Source: an uncultured Alphaproteobacteria bacterium (GTDB lineage: Bacteria > Pseudomonadota > Alphaproteobacteria > RF32 > CAG-239). From it: a DNA stretch of 50,142 nt. The stretch covers positions 1 through 50,142 of the forward strand of contig CALXYD010000006.1 of the NCBI GenBank assembly GCA_944392865.1. The letters run 5' to 3'. Position 1 is the first letter of the stretch. Each line of letters starts with the position of its first letter. The notes under the pieces were generated by a model that was not told the DNA's origin, searched no databases, and was given only the letters and a program-made list of their open reading frames with translations. The translations under genes and the position numbers were made by a program. This document shows positions 6,414-16,322 of the stretch, one piece after another.

Positions 6414-8048
6414 ATGTATCATTTAAATTTTTTTTTTATGAAAGCAAAAAAAATTTGGGAAAACACAAAGATGTTTTTCCTGCGGATGTTTGCCGCAATC
6501 GTGAGAAACCAATTTCCGCGTTTAGCGGTAAAACGGTTTATCCTAAGAAGCAATCCAAATGCAGCACTGTTCCTGCCTGGGTCAAATGAGGAGCTGCGGT
6601 GGATTGAAACGCTCAATTACGGCTCGGTGGAGCTGCAAGAGCGGGAGTGGTCAGAAGGAACGAATGCCTGCCTGTTAAGACAGGGAAATACCGCTTTGTT
6701 GAGCAGAATTTCTACAAAGGCGGAGTTTCTGGCGGTTCTTAACTCCGGCGTTCGTGAGAACGTCATTGCCGCATTACGGTATTATATGCCGGATAAGGAA
6801 ATGGCGCGGGGACTTCTTAATAAGTTCGGCAAGGACGCCATTGGTATTGTTCTGGCATATCCGGCGGTGTTTGATGCGGTGCCGGTGGAAGATGTAATCG
6901 GCCACACGTCATGCGATGGTGGTGGTGATGTGTGGCAGAGAGATCTTCTTACAGCATTGGTTACCAAACGGCCATCCAGCTGGGCTCTGAAAGCGATGAG
7001 GGGTCTTCACTCTTCCGGGGAACTTTCTCCGAAATGGGCAAGCTTGTTTAAGCTATGCTTCTGCAAGCTTAATCGGAAAAGAGTGGATATATCGGATATG
7101 ATTGATTATCTGTATTTCCATTTTCCGGATTTATATGCCAAGGTGCGGAGAGATGTTCATGAATATGAAAACTTAGCATCCTATTGGGTGGAGATGTTTT
7201 CACTGTTTGTGGAAATCAAGGCGCTTGACGGGCATGCCGCTGATGTCCAAGATTTTCGCGATGTTAATACGGAAATCGGTCTGGCGAAGCTGGAAGACTG
7301 GGAGGAGGCGTATATTTGGCTGAAAATCGGATATGATCATTGTAATGATGAGCGTATTTTGGTGGAAATAGCCAATAATTTGCCAAAGTTGAAAAAGCAG
7401 TTGAATACTTTTGTGTATGAACAACTGTTTGCTACCGTTGTAGACTTTGCAAAGATGCCTTATATGCTGGAGAAGCTGCTGCGGATGGCAGACACTCCGT
7501 TTAAGCCGCGTTTGCAGGCGAAACTTGTGGAGGCTTCCGGAGCTACGCACTGGTTACGGGACTTTTTCCCCTTTAATGAGTGGGAAGAAGAAACGGTCAA
7601 GAAAGCCATCAAACAGATGGTTGGTGACGGAAAGTTTCCGGTGGCCGAAATTGCCAAGCTGACAGAGCCATTGCAGCAATATGCGATGAAATGCATGGAA
7701 GTGCGTTCACAGATGTTGTTGCTGAAAAAGGACGTTTCCGCTTTGTTGAGATTGAATGATCAGCTCTACCCGGAAGTGGAAATGTGGCTCTTGCGAAATT
7801 GTGGCTCGCGTTATGCATTTAAATATATTGAGAAACATAAAATAGCGGAAGCTACGTTTCTTTATATGTTAGAGAATGTGTCAGGGCGAGATGACAATGG
7901 CGATTTGGCAAACCAATATTTGTTTGCATACGCAAGCCGCTGGAAATTGACGAAGAGTCAATATCTGGCGGTGATGCAGAGCGAATTGGCGTATTGCGCC
8001 CCTTCTCTGAAACATTACCTTGTTGAGGAGGAAGATGAGGCCGCATAA
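6414..8048 (+). CDS. uncharacterised 544-residue helical protein
   Basis: I do not recognise this protein. After a basic N-terminus with a short hydrophobic stretch (about 20-32, no clear signal cleavage site), it is almost wholly helical. There is a run of leucine-rich, HEAT- or ARM-like segments (for example ENVIAALRYYMPDKEMARGL, YMLEKLLRMADTPFKPRL) and an acidic tail VEEEDEAA. No catalytic motif is visible. The start is uncertain. ATG 6414 has GAGGAG 17 bases upstream, too far to be comfortable. ATG 6438 (MKAKKIW) has no ribosome site. The gene stands alone between a good promoter and a good terminator, so it is a single-gene unit with its own apparent operator. Repeat-type scaffolds of this sort often mediate protein contacts; the role here is unknown. 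Confidence 0.75.
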   Translation: MYHLNFFFMKAKKIWENTKMFFLRMFAAIVRNQFPRLAVKRFILRSNPNAALFLPGSNEELRWIETLNYGSVELQEREWSEGTNACLLRQGNTALLSRISTKAEFLAVLNSGVRENVIAALRYYMPDKEMARGLLNKFGKDAIGIVLAYPAVFDAVPVEDVIGHTSCDGGGDVWQRDLLTALVTKRPSSWALKAMRGLHSSGELSPKWASLFKLCFCKLNRKRVDISDMIDYLYFHFPDLYAKVRRDVHEYENLASYWVEMFSLFVEIKALDGHAADVQDFRDVNTEIGLAKLEDWEEAYIWLKIGYDHCNDERILVEIANNLPKLKKQLNTFVYEQLFATVVDFAKMPYMLEKLLRMADTPFKPRLQAKLVEASGATHWLRDFFPFNEWEEETVKKAIKQMVGDGKFPVAEIAKLTEPLQQYAMKCMEVRSQMLLLKKDVSALLRLNDQLYPEVEMWLLRNCGSRYAFKYIEKHKIAEATFLYMLENVSGRDDNGDLANQYLFAYASRWKLTKSQYLAVMQSELAYCAPSLKHYLVEEEDEAA

Positions 8049-8069
8049 GGCGCGAAGAATGAACAAAAG

Positions 8070-8103
8070 TATGGAGTGGCAGTTGCCGCTCCATATTTTT
8101 TTG
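8070..8103 (+). terminator. intrinsic terminator of the 6414 gene
   Basis: ATGGAG and GGCA on the left (8071-8081) pair with TGCC and CTCCAT on the right (8084-8094), with one wobble, followed by a run of seven T. Confidence 0.85.
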
Positions 8104-8177
8104 TTGCTTATAAGTATAGGGAAAATCATATAAAATTTGTTCGGGTTGATTTTTTTTTATTTTAAATAAAATAGTTG

Positions 8178-8206
8178 TTGCAATGTGGCAATTTTAGGTA
8201 TATATC
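8178..8206 (+). promoter_or_regulatory. candidate promoter of the 8246 gene
   Basis: TTGCAA (8178-8183), 17 bases, TATATC (8201-8206), in a very AT-rich stretch just upstream of a GGAGGAG ribosome site. Confidence 0.45.
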
Positions 8207-8245
8207 ATATTTTAATAATAATTTTAATAGATGTTTGGAGGAGCA

Positions 8246-8479
8246 ATGTTAGACAGGACAGACGGTTTAGACGCCAAATACTTTCGCCGCAGGACGGTGC
8301 TGTATTATCAGCCAATGCGGCCGAGCGTTTACAGGGACAGAGGTAACGGACATGATTTTCATGCCGGGATTTGCCAAGTGGAGGATAGAGCTGAACGTTG
8401 CGGCTACGGCAAATCGCGTATTGCTCTGGAAGACGGAACAATCGGTTGGACGACGGCTTTACCGCCGGTGTTTTGGTAA
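8246..8479 (+). CDS. small uncharacterised protein, 77 residues
   Basis: Start at ATG 8246 because GGAGGAG (8237-8243) lies just before it; the in-frame ATG at 8231 is upstream of the ribosome site. The protein is charged and rich in Arg, Tyr and Asp (YFRRRTVLYYQPMRPSVYRDR), with two cysteines (GICQVEDRAERCGYG) and an aromatic C-terminus PPVFW. No signal peptide, membrane segment or known motif is seen. The excellent ribosome site and upstream promoter favour a real gene. The next gene begins about 90 bases downstream in another frame, so the two may form a unit. Confidence 0.5.
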   Translation: MLDRTDGLDAKYFRRRTVLYYQPMRPSVYRDRGNGHDFHAGICQVEDRAERCGYGKSRIALEDGTIGWTTALPPVFW

Positions 8480-8569
8480 ATAAGCCTTTTAAGACGTATT
8501 TGCAGAAGTCGGGTGGATTTTCTCTTGTTTCAGGCATAATTTTGTGGTATACGCGAACATTCAGAGAAG

Positions 8570-9490
8570 TTGGAAGAACTTCGCTTTGCTATGCAGGAAA
8601 GTTTTGGAGAAGGCTTTATTGATATGTCCGGCAAGGAGATGAAAGCCGGCGTTGAAGCGTATTTGACCGCTCATAAAGACAGCCTGGCGGTTGAGCCTAC
8701 GGAAGACGAAAAAGCCAAAATGATTGAAAGTTTAAACGAGCGCAGCGAAAGTATGCGCAAGGCATGCGAAGCCGAACGGCGTTGGTATAAGGATAGAATT
8801 TCCGAAGATGTTCATAATTTTATTTGGCGGGAGGAAAACGACAGCGGCAAAATGATTACGGAGGAAAAATTGCAGGGCTTTTTTGCGGAGAAATATGCCG
8901 ATGATAAGATTGCCGAGGAGGTTTTAAAACAGGACAGCCGGATTTTGGAGGAACGGAAAGAGCAGGTCAGACGTAAAGAAAAAGCCAATAAAATGTTTGA
9001 TAAAGTTTTAGCGGAAGAATTTGACCGTTTTTTGCAGAGTAAGAAAGATACCGGCGGCTATATGGAAAATTATTTCGTCAGCGTCGGGCGAGCGCGGCGC
9101 GATGCCGGTTATGAAATGATTACCAATCGCGCGTTGAAGCGGTGCGGTATATTCAATGATTTGGCTGAAGTTCATGAAGGCGGGTGGACGTCTTATAAAA
9201 GTGAGTGGTATGATTATGAACGGAAGGCAAGAAATTTTGAAGAAAACAAGTATGCCGATGCGGCTGATTTTTTGGAACAAAATGTGGTTCATGAGGCGTC
9301 TGAACAAAATGATGCGATGGAAGACGAACAACCGATTGAACTGACGCCGGAAACCAAAGAAGAACGTATGGCGGCTCTGAAAGCGGCCAAACAGGCGTAT
9401 TCAAAGCAAAAAACAGCGCAAAAGGCGGCAAAAATAAGCGGATTGGCCGGTTTGGCGGCGTTGAAGGGCAAAGGCGGCTTGGGCGATTAG
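8570..9490 (+). CDS. uncharacterised charged coiled-coil protein
   Basis: Up to 306 residues, not recognised. It is highly charged and helical, with long Glu/Lys stretches likely to form coiled coil (about 45-145, for example SRILEERKEQVRRKEKANKM). An acidic linker (about 250-270) follows, then a Lys/Ala/Gly tail ending LAGLAALKGKGGLGD. The start is unsettled: TTG 8570 is the first possible codon, ATG 8591 has no good ribosome site, and ATG 8624 has GGAGAAGG 10 bases upstream. The residues between 8570 and 8624 look like coding sequence, so a lost upstream start is possible. No terminator is visible before the convergent ABC gene at 9553. Confidence 0.65.
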   Translation: MEELRFAMQESFGEGFIDMSGKEMKAGVEAYLTAHKDSLAVEPTEDEKAKMIESLNERSESMRKACEAERRWYKDRISEDVHNFIWREENDSGKMITEEKLQGFFAEKYADDKIAEEVLKQDSRILEERKEQVRRKEKANKMFDKVLAEEFDRFLQSKKDTGGYMENYFVSVGRARRDAGYEMITNRALKRCGIFNDLAEVHEGGWTSYKSEWYDYERKARNFEENKYADAADFLEQNVVHEASEQNDAMEDEQPIELTPETKEERMAALKAAKQAYSKQKTAQKAAKISGLAGLAALKGKGGLGD

Positions 9491-9552
9491 CAAAGATTAA
9501 GGCTTTCCCGGTGGTTTGTTGTAAAACGGAATGAGCTGATAAGTATGGCGTT

Positions 9553-11298
9553 TTAAGCGGAGATGAAACCGTCGGATTGTAATTTGTAAAGATGGTAAAA
9601 TGCGCTGTCCGGTTTTTGCAGAAGTTCGGCGGGCGAACCGTCTTCAATTATTTCTCCTTTATCCAAAACGATAATCCTGTCCATATTTTTGAGCGTGGAC
9701 AAGCGGTGGGCTATGGCGATGACGGTTTTGTTTCGCATGATATTTTGCAAGGCCTTTTGAACGGCAGTTTCGGATTCACTGTCCAGAGCGGAGGTTGCTT
9801 CGTCCAAGATGAGAACAGGGGCGTTTTTTAAGATGGCGGAGGCAATGGCAATGCGTTGGCGTTCACCGCCGGAGAGTTTGACGCCTTTTTCGCCGACAAC
9901 GCTGTCATAGCCGTTGGGGAGGTTGATGATGGTGTCGTGGATATAGGCCAGTTTGGCGGCATGGTAAACTTCTTCATCGGTCGCTTTGGGGCGGGAAAAA
10001 CGGATATTTTCCATAACCGTGCGATTGAACAGGCTCGGTTCCTGCGGAATGAGGGCGATGTTTTGGCGCAGTGAAAATTGAGTTACGTTGGAAATGTTTT
10101 GTTGTGATATTTGTATTTCGCCTTTTTGGGGATCGTAAGCGCGGAGCAAGAGATTTACCAAAGTTGATTTGCCGGCGCCGGATTTGCCGACAATGCCGAT
10201 TTTTTCGTTGGGGCGGATATTTAAGTTTAGATTTTTGAAAACGGGATGCCCTTTTATATAGGAAAAGCCGACATTGCGGAAAGAAACGGCGTTATTAACC
10301 GGGTGTAATGTGCTGGCGTTTGCTTTGTCGGTTATCAGAAACGGTTTGTAGAGTGTTTGCAGGGAGTCTTTCAGGCTGCCGATATATTGCTGATATGTGA
10401 TGATATTCCTGCCGATGAGTTCAATCGGGGTGTTTATGAGATTGATGTAGGTCAGGGCGAGCAGTATTTCGGTTATGTTGAAATTTTTAGCCTGCCAGAA
10501 GTAGATTACAATGGATAAAGAAATAAGGCGGATAATCATAAGCGAGAGGATATTATAGACGTTGGAGATACCATTTTCTTTGCTTCTGTTGAGGCTAAGG
10601 TTAATCAAACGGTGCATTGCCCGGAACAGGTTGGCGCGTTCGTGGTTGACAGCAGCGCAGTTTTTAACCAGGCGGGCGTTAGCGATGCTGTCAACGATTA
10701 TGCCGGATACGGCGGATTCTTCATGGGCAAGGGTTTGCGCCAAGGGGTTTAAGCAACGGCAATGGATATAATTTATAACGGAGGTTATAACGCAAAAAGC
10801 AAAGACGGTTAGAGCCATACCGGCGTCTATACCGAATAATATCGGGAAAGCGACGAAACAGGGAACAATGAGGCCTTCCAGCATGCTTTTGAAACTCCAC
10901 ATAATATTTTCAGTATTGCTTATTAAGCGAGAGATTTTATTTGCGATGGTGCCGGACATTTCAGTGGCGAAAAATTCGGAAGAATGGCGATGTGTATGCC
11001 TAAAAAGGTCGGTTAGGATGTTTTTTCGCATTAAAATATCCATACGGTATTCAAAAAAAGTGCGGATGCCGTCAGTAATGTTGCTGCCGAAGTGGAGTGC
11101 GGCGTAAATGCCGATGTAGGCAAAAGACGTTGCAGAAATGATTTGTTCCGGATGGGAAACGATGAAGCCGAACAGCGAGGCAATAAAATAATTGTCAAGA
11201 TAAAGAAAGACGCGAGAAAGCGCGAATAGGCCGAATGTTGTGAAAGCGTATAGCTTTATTTGATTTAAATAATGCAGGATGAATTTGAATGGGGTCAT
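9553..11298 (-). CDS. ABC exporter half-transporter (second gene of a coupled pair)
   Basis: 581 residues: a six-helix membrane domain (about 15-310) followed by an ATPase domain with Walker A GKSGAGKSTLVN, Q-loop PQEPSLFN, signature LSGGERQR, Walker B VLILDEATSALDSE and H-loop AHRLSTL. The MsbA/ABCB-type set of motifs indicates export of a lipid, peptide or drug. Its ATG overlaps the stop of the upstream gene as TAATG, and its ribosome site GGAG lies inside that gene's last codons, so the two are translationally coupled and probably form a heterodimer. The C-terminal 150 residues are nearly the same in both proteins, whereas the membrane domains differ. Confidence 0.88.
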   Translation of the reverse strand: MTPFKFILHYLNQIKLYAFTTFGLFALSRVFLYLDNYFIASLFGFIVSHPEQIISATSFAYIGIYAALHFGSNITDGIRTFFEYRMDILMRKNILTDLFRHTHRHSSEFFATEMSGTIANKISRLISNTENIMWSFKSMLEGLIVPCFVAFPILFGIDAGMALTVFAFCVITSVINYIHCRCLNPLAQTLAHEESAVSGIIVDSIANARLVKNCAAVNHERANLFRAMHRLINLSLNRSKENGISNVYNILSLMIIRLISLSIVIYFWQAKNFNITEILLALTYINLINTPIELIGRNIITYQQYIGSLKDSLQTLYKPFLITDKANASTLHPVNNAVSFRNVGFSYIKGHPVFKNLNLNIRPNEKIGIVGKSGAGKSTLVNLLLRAYDPQKGEIQISQQNISNVTQFSLRQNIALIPQEPSLFNRTVMENIRFSRPKATDEEVYHAAKLAYIHDTIINLPNGYDSVVGEKGVKLSGGERQRIAIASAILKNAPVLILDEATSALDSESETAVQKALQNIMRNKTVIAIAHRLSTLKNMDRIIVLDKGEIIEDGSPAELLQKPDSAFYHLYKLQSDGFISA

Positions 11299-13055
11299 TA
11301 CTTTTCTCCGTAATTGATAAAGCCGTCGGATTGTAATTTGTAAAGATGGTAAAATGCACTGTCCGGCTTTTGCAAAAGTTCGGCAGGTGAGCCATCTTCA
11401 ATGATTTTGCCGTTATCAAGAACGATTATCCTATCCATATTTTTGAGAGTGGATAAGCGATGTGCGACAGCGATGACAGTTTTTCCTTTTATCAGGCTGG
11501 AGAGGGCTTTTTCTATCAGTATTTCCGACTCACTGTCTAAAGCGGAAGTTGCCTCATCCAGGATAAGTACCGGCGCGTTTTGGAGAATGGCTCGGGCAAT
11601 GGCGATACGCTGGCGCTCGCCGCCGGAGAGTTTGACACCTTTTTCACCGACAATGCTGTCATAGCCGTCGGGCAGGTTAATGATGGTGTCGTGAATATGC
11701 GCCCGCTTGGCGGCGTTGATGATTTCCGTTTTTGTGGCGTGCGGGGCGGCAATACGCAGATTTTCCATGATTGAACGGTTAAACAAAGAAGTGTCTTGCG
11801 AAACAACGGCGATGTTGCGGTGCAGGGAATTAAAAGCGAGGTCGCGGATGTCGGTTTGGTTGAGCAGAATTTTGCCGGCGGTTACGTCATAATAGCGCAA
11901 CAGCAGATTGATGAGTGTGGATTTACCGGAACCGGAATGTCCGACAATGCCGATTTTTTCGTTAGGGCTGATGTTTAAGTTCAAATTTTTGAAGACGGGG
12001 TGTCCTTTTTTGTAGGAAAAGCCGACGTTGCGGAAAGAAACGGCGATTTTATCAGTATGCAATGTTTGGGCATCCTTTTTTTCGGTTATTTCCGAAGGTT
12101 GATTTAAAACGGCATAATGAGCTTTCAGACTGCCGAGATCGCCTGCAAAATATTGAAAAAAGTTATTGAGGTACATAATGGTTAAAACCATTCCGGAGAT
12201 GGTGGTATAGACATAGAACAGGTTATCCAGTGCAATATTGTCGTATCGGGCAAAGAGAAGCGTCAGAATTATGCCGATGGTCAAGAATATGGTGTCAACA
12301 GCGTGGAAGGCAAAACGGGAAAAAATCTGGTAGCGTTTTTGTTTTATAATGTTGCGGAGCAATTTTTTTAAGTGTTTGTAGAAATAGAGCTGTTCGGTAA
12401 AGAAAGAGCCGGAATATTTGACGAGATTGGCGTTGGCGATACTGTCCACGAGAACGCCGGTGGCGTTGTTTTCGGATTTGGTGCTGTCGGCGCTCAGGTT
12501 GAAAAAGCGTTTGTTGACTTTGTAAACTGCGTAGAAATACGGAAAACTTAAGACAAACAGGGACAGGCTGAGGAGGGGACTGAACGTAGCGATAATCACG
12601 AAAGCGACGAAGAGTGAGCAGAGTGGACGGATAAGCTGAAAGAGAATTCTAAGACCTATATTTATCAAGCCTGTTGCGAAATTGTTGATGGCGGTGGAAA
12701 TGCGGCCGCTCATTTCATCATCAAAATAGCGGACGGAATGGGTGTGGGCAGTGGTAAACAAATCTAAGACGATGTTTGAGGAGGTTGTGCGGAAAAGGAT
12801 TTCTTTGAGATAAACGACACAGAAACCGTTAATGAGAGCGCGGACGAGGTAATAGAGCACAAGAATTTGCAAGAGGACGAAGCAATGCTGCAAGGCAACG
12901 GTTTTGTCTGCTATTTCAAAGCAACCAACAAGGCGGCTGATAAGCCATGTTTCCAGCGATAAAATGATGCTGCTTAGAAGAAAGATAATGCAAAAAAGAA
13001 TAAACAGTTTTTTACATTTTTTAAGGTTTTTTAAGATAAGTGCGCTAATAGTCAT
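11298..13055 (-). CDS. ABC exporter half-transporter (first gene of a coupled pair)
   Basis: 585 residues with the same layout as its partner. Hydrophobic segments lie near 17-40, 60-80, 135-175 and 245-290. ATPase motifs are Walker A GHSGSGKSTLIN, Q-loop SQDTSLFN, signature LSGGERQR, Walker B VLILDEATSALDSE and H-loop AHRLSTL. It ends with a DGSPAELLQKPDSAFYHLYK segment shared almost letter for letter with the partner, evidence of duplication or gene conversion. A consensus promoter at 13092-13120 drives the pair, divergent from a glycosyltransferase gene. The ribosome site is weak (AGAGA about 14 bases before the ATG). Substrate unknown; the neighbouring glycosyltransferase makes a glycolipid worth considering, as inference only. 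Confidence 0.88.
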   Translation of the reverse strand: MTISALILKNLKKCKKLFILFCIIFLLSSIILSLETWLISRLVGCFEIADKTVALQHCFVLLQILVLYYLVRALINGFCVVYLKEILFRTTSSNIVLDLFTTAHTHSVRYFDDEMSGRISTAINNFATGLINIGLRILFQLIRPLCSLFVAFVIIATFSPLLSLSLFVLSFPYFYAVYKVNKRFFNLSADSTKSENNATGVLVDSIANANLVKYSGSFFTEQLYFYKHLKKLLRNIIKQKRYQIFSRFAFHAVDTIFLTIGIILTLLFARYDNIALDNLFYVYTTISGMVLTIMYLNNFFQYFAGDLGSLKAHYAVLNQPSEITEKKDAQTLHTDKIAVSFRNVGFSYKKGHPVFKNLNLNISPNEKIGIVGHSGSGKSTLINLLLRYYDVTAGKILLNQTDIRDLAFNSLHRNIAVVSQDTSLFNRSIMENLRIAAPHATKTEIINAAKRAHIHDTIINLPDGYDSIVGEKGVKLSGGERQRIAIARAILQNAPVLILDEATSALDSESEILIEKALSSLIKGKTVIAVAHRLSTLKNMDRIIVLDNGKIIEDGSPAELLQKPDSAFYHLYKLQSDGFINYGEK

Positions 13056-13075
13056 ATTTATAATATCTCTGATAA

Positions 13076-13104
13076 TTAACTTTATGCGAGGCGTATAGCA
13101 TAAA
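13076..13104 (+). promoter_or_regulatory. candidate promoter of the glycosyltransferase gene
   Basis: TTAACT (13076-13081), 17 bases, CATAAA (13099-13104). It interlocks with the minus-strand promoter of the ABC pair, so the two may compete for polymerase. Confidence 0.35.
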
Positions 13105-13120
13105 AGATGAATTTTGTCAA
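13092..13120 (-). promoter_or_regulatory. sigma-70-type promoter of the ABC exporter pair
   Basis: On the minus strand, TTGACA (13115-13120), 17 bases, TATACG (13092-13097). The expected leader is about 30 bases. Confidence 0.65.
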
Positions 13121-13139
13121 TATGTTTTTTGAGGTAAAA

Positions 13140-14153
13140 ATGAAAAAAAGATTGATATTCTTGAGTGTTTTAGCGGCCGTCGGCTTGCTGGTGTGGCTTT
13201 TGATGACAAAATTAGACTATAATAAGATTGTTTTTGTGCTGCCGTCGTCAGAACGGGCGTCGTCGCCGTATTATTATGAAAAGGACGGCGATTTCTTTTT
13301 AGCGCGGGATTTGCGAAAGGGTTTTGTGAAGCTCGGCTATACGGTGGAATACAGATTTCGCGAGGATTATGAGGATTTAAGGCTTGGCGATGCGGGGAAT
13401 GTGCTGTATTTTAAGGGGTATTATAATTTTGAGCATTTGCCGGATGCAGATGAGAACGACGGGAGAAAGAGAGTTTTATATCTTTATTATGTTGAGGGGT
13501 TGCATTCCGAGATTTTTGCAGAAGTTGACGTGGTGGCGGCGGCGTCGCGGAAGTTTATTCGGGAAGTTGTAGAACCGACGGGAAAGACGGCGGTGTTCGT
13601 GCCGCAATTTACCAATCCAGAGCGGTTTAAACCGGTGGAAAAAGAGGCAGACAAGGCGTATCCGGTATTGTTTGTCGGCTCTGATCATAGCGGTTTTGGG
13701 CGAAAAAGTGTTGATTATGCGGTGTTGTCCGGCGTTGATTTGAGCGTTTTCGGAAAGTTTTGGGAGAAGACGCTGCCGCCGGAAGTGCTGCGCGGGAATT
13801 TTATTGAAAATAAGGACTTAAACCGCTATTATGCGAGTGCTGATATTGTCTTGAACGACCATCGCGAAGATATGGGCTATTATGGTTTTGTTTCCAACCG
13901 GATTTATGATGTTACGGCGTCCGGCGGTTTTGTTTTTACCGATTATTTGCCGGAAATTGCCGAGGTTTACGGCGACAGCGTGGCAACCTATAAAGATTAT
14001 TATGAGTTTAGGGAAAAAATCGGCTATTATCTGGCGCACCCGGAAGTGCGGGCGGCGATGGCAGAAAAAGCCAAACAGATTACGCTTGCGAATTTTACGA
14101 ATGATAAAGTGGCGCGAATCTTTGACGGCATTTTTAAAAATATTAAAAAATGA
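13140..14153 (+). CDS. membrane-anchored glycosyltransferase, CgeB-like GT-B fold
   Basis: 337 residues from the ATG at 13140, which has GAGG 8 bases upstream; an in-frame ATG at 13107 overlaps promoter sequence and lacks a ribosome site. The N-terminus (KKRLIFLSVLAAVGLLVWLL) is a single membrane anchor or uncleaved signal. The C-terminal half has the group-1 glycosyltransferase pattern of the CgeB/YkvP type: VLFVGSD, then NRYYASADIVLNDHREDMG, GFVSNRIYDVTASGGFVFTD and a final helix FREKIGYYLAHPEVRAAMAEK. It should move a sugar from a nucleotide donor; acceptor and donor are not evident. An N-terminal anchor is unusual for this family and implies action at the membrane. groES follows with its own promoter. 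Confidence 0.7.
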   Translation: MKKRLIFLSVLAAVGLLVWLLMTKLDYNKIVFVLPSSERASSPYYYEKDGDFFLARDLRKGFVKLGYTVEYRFREDYEDLRLGDAGNVLYFKGYYNFEHLPDADENDGRKRVLYLYYVEGLHSEIFAEVDVVAAASRKFIREVVEPTGKTAVFVPQFTNPERFKPVEKEADKAYPVLFVGSDHSGFGRKSVDYAVLSGVDLSVFGKFWEKTLPPEVLRGNFIENKDLNRYYASADIVLNDHREDMGYYGFVSNRIYDVTASGGFVFTDYLPEIAEVYGDSVATYKDYYEFREKIGYYLAHPEVRAAMAEKAKQITLANFTNDKVARIFDGIFKNIKK

Positions 14154-14172
14154 AAAATCTTGCATTTGCGGC

Positions 14173-14212
14173 TTGATTTTCAAAAAGCCAGACACTAACT
14201 AAAGTATTAGTT
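14173..14212 (+). promoter_or_regulatory. candidate groESL promoter with an inverted repeat over the -10 box
   Basis: TTGATT (14173-14178), 17 bases, TAACTA (14196-14201). AACTAA (14197-14202) and TTAGTT (14207-14212) form a perfect inverted repeat with a 4-base gap across the -10 and start region. No CIRCE (TTAGCACTC/GAGTGCTAA) is present. A sigma-32 site is not clear. Confidence 0.4.
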
Positions 14213-14243
14213 CAAACAAACTTATTTTACAGGAGCAATGTAA

Positions 14244-16198
<1,955 letters not shown>

Positions 16199-16221
16199 AA
16201 TTTTAGAAAACATGGCAAAAG

Positions 16222-16254
16222 AACAGCCGGGGGTTTCTCCGGCTGTTTTGCTGT
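16222..16254 (+). terminator. intrinsic terminator of groESL
   Basis: ACAGCCGG (16223-16230) pairs perfectly with CCGGCTGT (16239-16246) around an 8-base loop, followed by TTTTG and more T. Confidence 0.85.
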
Positions 16255-16322
16255 TAATAAACCGAATATTAAGGTTTTATGTTTATACTCAGGACAAAGG
16301 TTTGTCGTAGGGTATAACGAAA

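Noticed and set aside
14170-14189. GGCTT/AAGCC repeat after the glycosyltransferase as a terminator
   Set aside because: Only 5 pairs with a 10-base loop and no T-run; it overlaps the groES -35 box.
14154-14243. CIRCE element before groES
   Set aside because: No TTAGCACTC or GAGTGCTAA text is present, even allowing two mismatches.
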